Of a stretch of 7,521 nucleotides of DNA, positions 1-6,600 are shown one piece after another. The stretch's first letter is position 1; every line of letters begins with the position of its first letter. Source of the stretch: Candidatus Cloacimonadota bacterium. GTDB lineage: Bacteria > Cloacimonadota > Cloacimonadia > JGIOTU-2. Under the pieces are notes generated by a model. That model did no database searches, was not told the DNA's origin, and was given only the letters and a program-made list of their open reading frames with translations. Both the position numbers and the translations under genes were made by a program. Location: contig JACNFI010000025.1 of assembly GCA_014384665.1 (NCBI GenBank), positions 1 to 7,521 on the forward strand, in the 5' to 3' direction.

Positions 1-1586
1 AAATCCCATTGCCAGGATACAATAGAATCTTGTGGAACAGACAAATCAGTAAATTGCACAATTAATGGAGACTCGCCTCCAGTTATATCTGCTGTGAAAT
101 CAGCATGAATACCCTGATAAAAATAATAAGCCCCCATATCTGTAATGGTTCCATCAGGGTCAAATGGTGAACTTGGATCTCCTGCATCTATACAAGGAGA
201 ATTTTGGGTTAAATGAAAATCTCCATTATCTGGATCAACAAATAATGGGTCTAATTGAATGTTATAATAAACATCACACGAATCACCATTAACATTTGTG
301 GTTACATTTACTCCAACCCATTGACCACAGTTATAGAAATTTCCTCCTTCATTATTCCAAAAATCTGAATAAGATATGGATGGATTACCAGGATAACCTG
401 GGTTGTTATATATACCATAATCTCCAATATTATCAGATACAATAGAATTAATTATATTTGGATTGGAATGATTACAAAAAAATCCACCAGCATGATACCC
501 AGCAATGTTTCTACTTATGGTGACATTTGTTAAACTTGAACTGGACTCATGAGAAAAAATACCACCTCCACTATTATTTATTGAATTATTTTCACATATA
601 ATAACATTTTCTAAAATAGGACTAGAATCATATTGTAATGTTATACCACCCCCATTACTATTTGAAATATTTTCTTTTATAATAACATTTATCATAATAG
701 GACTAGACCACCGACATAATATACCACCACCTCCGTTACCAGAATTATAAGTAGCTGTATTTTCAGCTATTGTAACATTAGTTAAATTCGGGTCAGAATT
801 ACCACAATAAATCCCGCCCCCCTCCTCAGAATTATTTTCACTTATAACAACATCTGTTAAATTAGGGTCGGAATTATTGCAGTAGATACCACCACCCTCA
901 TTACTTGCAGAATTTCCGGATATTATAAAATTTTTAATATTCGGACTGGAATTATTACTACAGTAAATCCCACCACCAAAATAAGCACTACCATTTGTTA
1001 TTGTAAAACCAGTTAAAACTGCGGTAGAATCTTCACTATTTTCAAAAGTTACAACACTTCCATTTTGGTTACCATCAATGATAGTTTGTGAAATATATGA
1101 AGTATCCTGAGTTGTTAAGAATAATGATGCAACTGTTATACTTTTTCCATTAAAATTAATATTCTCATAATACCTTCCCGTATCTACAAGAACAGTATCT
1201 CCTATATAAGCCCTGTCCATTGCTCCTTGAATAGTTAAAAACATAGAAGGGACATTTAATATTGTTGTATGTTCTAAAAGAGTAATATCTGGCAGAGTTG
1301 TATTGGAAAACAATCCATGGTCAAATAACCACTCGTTGAAATAACCATCTTTTGAATAAGTGATATTATAAATTCCAACTTCTATTTCTTTTGAATAATA
1401 TCCAGAACTGTCTGTAAAAGTGCTATCAATAAGGCTACTTGGAGCAATTCTTTCAAAAAGAACCTTAATACCACCATGATTAGTCTGATTTTCTAAATAG
1501 GTATATCCGTCTATATTAATTGCAAAAGCATTGTTAAATATGAGTAATATGATTAATAAAGTGCAAAAAGAAATTATTGTTTTCAT
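1..1586 (-). CDS. Secreted right-handed beta-helix protein with PKD domain, 3' end outside the window
   Basis: I translated 528 codons from the ATG at 1586; the frame stays open to the window edge, so the C-terminus is missing. Residues 1-22 form a signal peptide (hydrophobic core, cleavage after AFA). Residues about 23-105 resemble a carboxypeptidase-regulatory-like beta-sandwich. Residues about 107-200 lead into a parallel beta-helix, with repeated GGGIYC-like rungs at about 204, 231, 256, 285, 312, 340 and 367. The helix ends in the familiar 'NSPCIDAGDP' and 'DMGAYY' motifs (463-487). A PKD domain starts near 495 (DFTADITGGESPLIVQFTDLS) and is cut off at SWQWD. The start is fixed by a strong ribosome binding site. 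Known members of this family are surface or secreted proteins, some of which bind or cleave polysaccharide; no catalytic residues can be assigned here. By analogy with the peptidase in this window, the missing end probably carries a sorting tail (inference). Confidence 0.9.
   Translation of the reverse strand, partial: MKTIISFCTLLIILLIFNNAFAINIDGYTYLENQTNHGGIKVLFERIAPSSLIDSTFTDSSGYYSKEIEVGIYNITYSKDGYFNEWLFDHGLFSNTTLPDITLLEHTTILNVPSMFLTIQGAMDRAYIGDTVLVDTGRYYENINFNGKSITVASLFLTTQDTSYISQTIIDGNQNGSVVTFENSEDSTAVLTGFTITNGSAYFGGGIYCSNNSSPNIKNFIISGNSASNEGGGIYCNNSDPNLTDVVISENNSEEGGGIYCGNSDPNLTNVTIAENTATYNSGNGGGGILCRWSSPIMINVIIKENISNSNGGGITLQYDSSPILENVIICENNSINNSGGGIFSHESSSSLTNVTISRNIAGYHAGGFFCNHSNPNIINSIVSDNIGDYGIYNNPGYPGNPSISYSDFWNNEGGNFYNCGQWVGVNVTTNVNGDSCDVYYNIQLDPLFVDPDNGDFHLTQNSPCIDAGDPSSPFDPDGTITDMGAYYFYQGIHADFTADITGGESPLIVQFTDLSVPQDSIVSWQWD
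474..977 (-). repeat. Coding repeats: about seven beta-helix rungs
   Basis: Degenerate units of about 75-90 bp each encode one coil of the beta-helix: a glycine-rich GGGIYC-like turn, then an (S/D)PN-(I/L) segment and an (V/I)TI-x-x-N strand. On the plus strand each unit shows a CCACC-type cluster (for example near 635-655, 720-735, 811-826, 885-897 and 970-977). These are protein-structural repeats, not a mobile or CRISPR array. Confidence 0.8.
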
Positions 1587-1591
1587 TTTAT

Positions 1592-1600
1592 TACCTCCCT
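1592..1600 (-). promoter_or_regulatory. Ribosome binding site of the beta-helix gene
   Basis: On the minus strand AGGGAGGTAA lies about 6 nt before the ATG at 1586. It is a near-perfect Shine-Dalgarno sequence and decides the start. Confidence 0.85.
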
Positions 1601-1720
1601 TACATTTTTATAAAAATTACATTATCTATTAATTCTACATTTTAAAGAATCAAGATTTTTATTATGAAATTTATTTTTTGGTTCTAATAGAATTCCAATA
1701 ATGTTCTAAATAAAAATAAT

Positions 1721-1855
1721 TTAATCTACGTTAATATCAAAATCACAATCAGAATCACATACACCAGCATTTTTTACCCATTGCCAATTTTGAACTATTG
1801 AAACAGAACTTATAAGAAATAGAAAAGCTACAAATATTATTATTGTTTTTATCAT
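1721..1855 (-). pseudogene. N-terminal remnant of an SBBP-like secreted protein (44 codons)
   Basis: The minus strand encodes 44 residues from ATG 1855 to TAA 1721. Residues 1-20 form a hydrophobic signal peptide (MIKTIIIFVAFLFLISSVSI). The rest reads WQWVKNAGVCDSDCDFDINVD and then stops. Large exoproteins with SBBP (beta-propeller) repeats in FCB bacteria typically begin their mature part with a pattern like W-x-W-x-x-x-AGG-x-x-x-D-x-x-x-x-I-x-x-D and continue with a DSxGNxYxTG-type motif. Here a stop falls where that continuation should begin, and neither the same frame nor neighbouring frames resume it. No good Shine-Dalgarno is seen. It could instead be an intact small secreted peptide with two cysteines, but a truncated gene start is the more economical reading. 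The family assignment comes from remembered sequence patterns. Confidence 0.5.
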
Positions 1856-1887
1856 TTCATTTTCATTTTTCAAAAGAATATGTTTTT

Positions 1888-1985
1888 CCGCCTAACGTTC
1901 CGCGGATATACGAAGTGCCGAACCGACAACGAGGCATTGGGGTGGAGCCCGAAGGGCGAAACCGCATATCCGCTATTATGTGCTT
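1888..1985 (-). other. attC-like recombination site (integron cassette end), putative
   Basis: This GC-rich palindromic island in AT-rich DNA begins about 12 nt after the stop of the gene at 1999-2298. On the minus strand it opens with GCACATAAT (1983-1975; five of seven bases fit the RYYYAAC core) and closes with GTTAGGC (1896-1890), a perfect match to the GTTRRRY core. Inside lie long arms, GCGGATATGCG (1973-1963) and CGTATATCCGC (1912-1902), which pair at ten of eleven positions. The central region holds a small GCCC-GAA-GGGC hairpin (1947-1957 on the plus strand). Core order, length (about 95 bp) and position right behind a short gene match attC sites. No integrase is present in the window, and the left core is imperfect. 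It could instead be a REP-like intergenic repeat. Confidence 0.45.
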
Positions 1986-1998
1986 TGCCATATTTTTT

Positions 1999-2298
1999 TT
2001 ATTCATTATTTTTTACATATTCTTCAAAATCAATTAACATTTTTATGTATTTTACTGCTGTTCTATTTTGTATATTACCTATTTTTATTGGAATTAATCC
2101 ATCAGGAGTATTTTTTATTTTTAATCTTATTTTTGTTTTTAACACTTTCAATTTCGATTGTAAATTATTTGGTAAAACTCTATCAGGTAATAATAATATT
2201 TTATAGGCTTCACTGGATAATCTTCTATTTGCATTTCCTTCATTAACTGATATTCTATAATTAATATCACTAATTTTCTCAATAAAATATTGTTTCAT
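1999..2298 (-). CDS. Small orphan hypothetical protein (99 aa), possible gene cassette
   Basis: The 99-residue product starts MKQYFIEKISDINYRISVNE and ends FEEYVKNNE. It is charged, has no signal peptide or membrane segment, and is likely cytoplasmic. I do not recognise a named family. The segment GNANRRLSSEAYKILLLPDRVLP, followed by a mid-region rich in K/I and a C-terminal helix (YIKMLIDFEEYV), resembles the layout of small conserved proteins I associate with integron cassettes; this is weak. On the minus strand AAGGA lies 3 nt before the ATG, a rather short spacing. A 37-codon ORF overlaps the start by ATGA, suggesting translational coupling. The attC-like site follows immediately downstream. 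Plus-strand ORFs over this stretch are AT-rich, hydrophobic shadows. No function is proposed. Confidence 0.6.
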   Translation of the reverse strand: MKQYFIEKISDINYRISVNEGNANRRLSSEAYKILLLPDRVLPNNLQSKLKVLKTKIRLKIKNTPDGLIPIKIGNIQNRTAVKYIKMLIDFEEYVKNNE

Positions 2299-2408
2299 AA
2301 ATCCTTCAGATGAAAAAATATTGCATTACATATAACTACTTTATTAACTTGCATGGTAGATTTATTATCCAAATTTAGTATCTTATATCTACCATTTTTA
2401 GTTTTCAT
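2295..2408 (-). CDS. Possible 37-aa ORF coupled to the downstream orphan gene
   Basis: On the minus strand ATG at 2408 opens 37 codons (MKTKNGRYKILNLDNK ... FFHLKDL) that end at TGA 2295. This TGA overlaps the ATG of the next gene in a 4-bp ATGA arrangement, which is typical of coupled genes. There is only a weak purine stretch as ribosome binding site. No family was recognised. It may be a leader peptide, a real small partner protein, or the frameshifted original start of the 99-aa gene. A 9-bp dyad lies within it. Confidence 0.3.
   Translation of the reverse strand: MKTKNGRYKILNLDNKSTMQVNKVVICNAIFFHLKDL
2353..2395. repeat. 9-bp inverted repeat with 25-nt spacer
   Basis: ATGGTAGAT (2353-2361) and ATCTACCAT (2387-2395) are perfect reverse complements. 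The dyad lies inside the 37-codon ORF upstream of the orphan gene. It could be an operator or an RNA stem affecting translation, or chance in AT-rich DNA. Confidence 0.5.
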
Positions 2409-2632
2409 TATTTCTTTTTTTATTCATATGATAAAATTATTACACAATCTGTGTATAAATTCCTCTTTAAGCAAATATATGAAGATAATTAATAAAACTA
2501 TTTTCTCTCTTTACTGTTATATATATCATTTACTCAATTAAAAAATAATTTACAAAAAGCTAAAATTTACATTAAATTAAAACAGTTTAAATCAAAAAAG
2601 ACAAATTATTTTTTCTTTGTCAAATTATTTAA
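2409..2632. other. AT-rich non-coding stretch
   Basis: No convincing gene on either strand. It contains a 15-bp palindrome TACACA-ATC-TGTGTA (2441-2455), which could be an operator for the minus-strand genes below it, and an imperfect direct repeat of (A/T)CAAATTATTT near 2601-2611 and 2620-2630. The plus-strand ORF at 2353-2541 is low-complexity (I, L, F, S, Y) and judged spurious. Confidence 0.5.
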
Positions 2633-2661
2633 CTTTGCGAAAGGTCAAAACTTTCGCAAAG
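2633..2661 (-). terminator. Perfect 11-bp hairpin behind the sorting-tail fragment
   Basis: CTTTGCGAAAG (2633-2643) and CTTTCGCAAAG (2651-2661) pair perfectly around a 7-nt loop. It lies 6 nt after the TGA at 2668, as an intrinsic terminator would. On the minus strand the bases after the stem are TTAAATAATTT rather than a clean T run, so termination is plausible but not proven. It supports this being the genuine 3' end of a former gene. Confidence 0.55.
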
Positions 2662-2667
2662 ATTTCA

Positions 2668-2877
2668 TCATCTCAAAATAACCATCTTTTTTATAAATAC
2701 TTTATCATTAGCTTCAAATTTACAGAAATAAATTCCTGAACTCCTATCTTTAGCATTCCACTCAATAGTATAATAACCAGTAGGTTTATTAGAGTCAACA
2801 AGAGTTTTAACCAATTGACCCTTGATATTGTAAATTCTATCAAGTTATTCTGTAATACTTAAATATGTAAAATTCTA
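2668..2877 (-). pseudogene. Orphan C-terminal Por/T9SS-type sorting-tail fragment
   Basis: On the minus strand an uninterrupted 58-codon frame ending at TGA 2668 encodes a clear sorting tail: RIYNIKGQLVKTLV, then GYYTIEWNAKDRSSGIYF, then a lysine-rich end IKKMVILR. It aligns along its length with the last ~58 residues of the peptidase at 3638-7384 (IYNIRGQLVKEIV ... IEWNTKGLSSGIYFCRL). Upstream the frame meets TAA (2845-2847) and, after nine more codons, TAG (2875-2877), next to the RelE stop. The front of the domain, including the YPNPF motif, and the rest of the parent protein are missing. No start codon or ribosome binding site precedes it. It is therefore the tail of a lost secreted protein, cut off at the toxin-antitoxin boundary. 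Confidence 0.8.
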
Positions 2878-2878
2878 T

Positions 2879-3142
2879 TCATCTTTTATAAATGTCTTTT
2901 CTATCACCAATTTTAATTACAATAACAGTTTGAATTTCATCTATTATCTTATAAACAATTCTGAAATTTTGTATTCTAATTCTCCAATAATTTTTCAGTC
3001 CTTTTAGTTTCTTTACATTAGTCGGTCTTGGCTCATAAGTAAGTTTTGAAATAGTATCTTTTATCTTATCTTTAATCTTCCTATCTTTTATTTTCTTCAA
3101 GAAATTCAATGCATCTTTCTCAATTTGAATTTTATATTTCAT
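2879..3142 (-). CDS. RelE/ParE-family toxin
   Basis: The product has 87 residues, the usual size of RelE/ParE toxins, with start ATG at 3142. An in-frame TTG one codon earlier is less likely. The N-terminus is MKYKIQIEKDALNFLKKIKD, followed by a basic helical part, KLKGLKNYWRIRIQNFRIVY (W53, R54, R56, R61, Y64) and the closing strand GDRKDIYKR (R81, Y85). This pattern of arginines plus a near-terminal tyrosine is that of ribosome-dependent mRNA-cleaving RelE toxins. ParE gyrase poisons share the fold, so the target is not certain. The gene overlaps the antitoxin by 11 bp, so the two are one operon, with the antitoxin first. Activity is expected in the cytoplasm and blocked by the antitoxin. 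A sorting-tail fragment follows directly after the stop. Confidence 0.9.
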   Translation of the reverse strand: MKYKIQIEKDALNFLKKIKDRKIKDKIKDTISKLTYEPRPTNVKKLKGLKNYWRIRIQNFRIVYKIIDEIQTVIVIKIGDRKDIYKR

Positions 3143-3338
3143 CAATTACATCTTTCCAATTATATAGGGCTTTTTCTTTTTTCAATTCATATTTTAAGCA
3201 ATCAATAGTATCTTCCAAATCTTCATATTTTTCAATGATACTTTCAATACAATTCTCAATATTACCATTATACACATTTTTTGCAATATCAATAACTTCT
3301 TTCTCTATTTCCTTATTATTTATTCTTATAGTTAACAT
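3132..3338 (-). CDS. RelB-like antitoxin partner
   Basis: The product has 68 residues from ATG 3338. The N-terminal MLTIRINNKEIEKEVIDIAK is compatible with a ribbon-helix-helix or similar DNA-binding half. The middle is helical and acidic (ENCIESIIEKYEDLED). The C-terminal tail KALYNWKDVIDEI resembles the toxin-wrapping tail of RelB-type antitoxins. The gene comes first in the operon and overlaps the toxin gene by 11 bp, the usual order for relBE. I chose ATG 3338 over the in-frame GTG at 3347 because that GTG lies inside the Shine-Dalgarno AAGGTGG, which sits 5 nt before the ATG. Antitoxins of this type usually repress their own operon; no clear operator could be assigned. Function rests mainly on the toxin neighbour and size. 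Confidence 0.8.
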   Translation of the reverse strand: MLTIRINNKEIEKEVIDIAKNVYNGNIENCIESIIEKYEDLEDTIDCLKYELKKEKALYNWKDVIDEI

Positions 3339-3343
3339 TGTTT

Positions 3344-3350
3344 CCACCTT
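3344..3350 (-). promoter_or_regulatory. Ribosome binding site of the toxin-antitoxin operon
   Basis: AAGGTGG on the minus strand, 5 nt before ATG 3338. It overlaps the alternative GTG start and so favours the shorter antitoxin. Confidence 0.7.
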
Positions 3351-3371
3351 ATTTTATTTTTGTCACAAAGG

Positions 3372-3444
3372 CACCCCGATTAAATAGCTTCCCAATGTAG
3401 TAGCTTCGCACTACACAGGGCAGGTCGTATTTAACAGGGCAAGC
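3372..3444. repeat. Nested palindromic intergenic repeat, copy 1
   Basis: Outer arms CCCCGATTAAATA (3374-3386) and TATTTAACAGGG (3428-3439) pair with one bulge and one mismatch. Inside is a second hairpin at 3391-3420: TGTAGT-A-GC, loop TTC, GC-ACTACA, extended by CCC/GGG. The right end continues GGGCAAGC. The same design (CACCCCG, TTARATA arm, inner hairpin, TATYTAAC arm, RGGGCAAGC end) occurs at 7453-7518, so this is a repeat family. It sits between the toxin-antitoxin operon and the spacer behind the peptidase gene. Confidence 0.7.
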
Positions 3445-3637
3445 AAAGTCACTAATACCTTGATATATTTATATATTTGTTAAAAGTTTCATTTATGGTT
3501 TTTTTGTCAATCAAAATCTGTTAGATACTTGGTTTATCCTGATAAATCTGGATGACTTAATTTTAATGGATTTATACTTTTACTAACCTGCTCATAACTT
3601 GTTTTGATATATTAGGATAACTCAAGATTCCGCGATC
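3445..3637. other. Non-coding spacer downstream of the peptidase gene
   Basis: No gene was found. It holds GTTAGATACTT (3520-3530), identical to the left arm of the repeat copy at 7459-7469, which suggests a decayed third copy. A small TTTATC-CT-GATAAA hairpin lies at 3533-3546. CCGCGATCC lies at 3630-3638, matching 7428-7436. No convincing intrinsic terminator for the peptidase gene was seen. Confidence 0.5.
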
Positions 3638-6600
3638 CTATTTCAAAAATAAGCACTTCTTGGTATCAATAACTTTATCTCCTACTTTTAATCTACAGAA
3701 ATAAATTCCTGAACTCAATCCTTTAGTATTCCATTCAATCTGTTTTCTACCTGCTGACTCTACTCCATTTACAATCTCTTTTACAAGCTGACCTCTTATA
3801 TTATAAATCTGAATATTAACATGAGTATCTTTAGGTAAATCATATTTAATAACTGTATTAGAATAAAAGGGATTTGGATAATTTTGATAGAGTGCAAATT
3901 TATTTGGAATAGGTTGAATTATATTCACTTCTAATCTTTTGGTAGTTACTTCTTTTCCTTCTAACACTACCTGTAATCCACCCAATGCTTCTGTCTCATT
4001 AACATCAAACTTGGTGAAGTATATTTCTGAACTACTGCCTTCAATTCCTATTACATCAAACTCTATAAATGCAACTACTCCTGTCCCTGACACTAAATCT
4101 TTCTGTGCATAATTGACCATTATTCCTTTACCTGGTTCATTAAGGTTTGTTTCTATTGCATAATCTTTGTTATCAAGAATTCCATCCTGAAGAGTTAATT
4201 CTTTCAATTTTAATACTTCTGGATTAAATGTAATTTCAATATCAATTCCTTCAATTTCTGTTACATTTTCTATTACTATTGGAATTCTCAGGATAGAGTT
4301 TATGTTTGTCTCAAATTCAATTGCTTTAAATGATTCAGAAGAAAGGGTTACTCTACTATCCGGTGACCAGTTACCTGATACATCTCCAAGTCTTATACCT
4401 ATGAAGTCCTCATCTGTTAAGTCTGATTCTAGGGGAGTATATTCTCGAGTATTCTCATAAACTATCGGGGGCCAATCTTCACACTCAGGAATTGGTTCTG
4501 GTGTAAATACCCAGTTAACATCGCTTGTATTTAACTGGACAATTAAACCAGCTATATATCTTGCTACTCTGGAAGCATCCATCCCACTAATATAACCATT
4601 CATAGATACATCTGCTGATATCATTTCAAGACAATCTAATGAATATAATCCAGCAGCATATCTTGCTATCCGAGAAGCATCCATACCACTTAATCCACCA
4701 AGATCATCAGCTTTAGATGGTGTTGATACATAATTACAACCTGGAATATTATTGAAAAGATAATCTCCACTTGTGTTGGTAGTAGTGGAATAAGTACCAT
4801 CTCCAGTAAGTTCCACAACTGCATCTGGAATAGGAGAAGCATCACTATAATAACCAATATTTCCTGAAATATCATATTCATCTTGAAAACCTGGTTCATA
4901 TACTATTGAGCCATAGATATCACTTGGTCCACCAAGAGTAATAACCTCAAGCCAGTAATAATATAAAGTATTAATATCTGCTTCTTCATCATCAAACGAG
5001 TAATCATGTGGTTCAGTTGTGGTGCCCTGACCATCAATAATGCTAATATTGATTTGAATGGCTGAACTAAAATCATCATATTCGGAACGATGAATATTAA
5101 ATCCTACAACATCTGTCTCACTTGCAGTTGTCCAGTTGATTGAAACATATTCATTTCCATATGGGTTAATTGTATAAACTGCAGTGAAAGCAATAAGCTC
5201 TATTGGATTAGTGATGCCATCAAGAGCAAAAATCTGTATATCATCAATATTCCATCCACAGTATCTCCAACCAACATCAGTTGTTCCCATTGTCCAGCGC
5301 AGATACACAGTAGGCTGATTGTCTGCTACCTCTGAGATATCTAAATCCATCTGATGCCAATAAAAATCGGTAATCTCGGTTTCATTCTGCCAGACAGTAA
5401 ACCAGTTAGTTCCGTCATTGCTAACCCGCACATAAGCATGGTCATAAGCTGGTTGCTCAACTCCAAGCCAGCGCCAGAACTTCAGATGCACATTGAATAG
5501 TTCTGAACAATCTATGGAAGTAGTGGTCAGATGTTTTTCTGAAAGGTTATTTGGATAGTCACCATAAAGATTGTATCCATATACATAATCTCCTGTAAAG
5601 CCACTTGTTGGGTCTGGTCCTCCATGCTGGCCACCACCACCAGTTGGCTGACCAAAAGCCCAATCTGCTTCAGTTACCCACTCAGGATTTTCATCAAGAT
5701 TCCATTCGTATCGTAGAGTAGGTTCTCCGACAGCTAATGTTACACCACGAGAAGTATCGCCTAAATGGTCTGTAAGGTTAGTGAAGTAAACTGTGGTAGA
5801 ATGTAGCCCTTCGGTTAATTCCTCAGCATTACTATTGATTTCAACAGTCACTTCTGCTACTTCATCAGGTTGCAAAACACCAAAAATATCCCCGGAAATA
5901 GTCAACCAGTCTGCTGTCAGGTCGTATGTTACTTCATAGTTGATTGTATGATTATCTCTGTTTTCCATAGTATAAATCTTGGATAATGGAGAGAAAGGAC
6001 CTCCTACGGGTCCCTCGGATTTTAAATTATCAATTGGTCTGACTTTAAGTCCTCTTTCAACAGTTAAGGCTTTAATGCAGAAGTTTCCTGTGCCATTCCA
6101 TGATGGGTCTTCAAATTCGTAGTCATAGAAATCCAGCCATGTTGAACCACTGAGATAGTAGCTTTGGTCTGGCTCAGCAGAGGATTCAACGATAGTTCTA
6201 TATTGAGCTCCGAGCAACACAGGGACATCTGAAGTTCTATCATACGGCTGTCCTCCTTCAGATAGTTCAAGATAAACATAAAAAGTGTCACCTTGCGTCA
6301 GTTCTATTGAAGTTTCCAACTCTATGGTGTGAAGTCCTGTATATTCAATATCGCCCGTTTTTGTAGCAAGTTCATCTAACAATAAACCATTTTCAAAACG
6401 GTCGTATATTTTCACTGTATAATTTATGCTATCAACAGCAGTGAAGAAGGATATAGTTTCCAGTAATTCGTCACCCGCAGCTATAAATTTATTAAATGCT
6501 TCATTACAATCTGTTTTCGTATCACGCCATCCATGATAATCATGATAATATATATAGTCGTAGTTAAGAGGTTCTACATCCTGGAAAGAAATTGCACCCA

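Noticed and set aside
474..977. Regularly spaced repeats as a CRISPR array
   Set aside because: Units are degenerate, in frame, and encode beta-helix rungs; there are no constant repeats or unique spacers.
1843..2246. Overlapping plus-strand ORFs of 64, 108 and 88 codons
   Set aside because: They run through the attC-like palindrome and the antisense of the 99-aa gene. Their products are low-complexity F/I/L/Y strings without ribosome binding sites.
2353..2541. Plus-strand ORF of 62 codons resembling a membrane peptide
   Set aside because: The hydrophobicity follows from AT-rich composition; no Shine-Dalgarno, no recognisable motif, and its ATG is one arm of a dyad.
1721..2877. One exoprotein gene split by insertion of the accessory genes
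   Set aside because: Both fragments are on the minus strand, but the N-terminal piece lies downstream of the C-terminal piece, so they cannot be the two ends of one simply interrupted gene.
3143..3145. TTG 3145 as toxin start
   Set aside because: The next codon is ATG and gives the usual toxin length and N-terminus.
3339..3347. GTG 3347 as antitoxin start
   Set aside because: This GTG is inside the AAGGTGG ribosome binding site; ATG 3338 has proper spacing.
3109..3387. Plus-strand ORF of 92 codons
   Set aside because: It is antisense to the well-supported antitoxin gene and the start of the toxin gene, and runs into the nested repeat.
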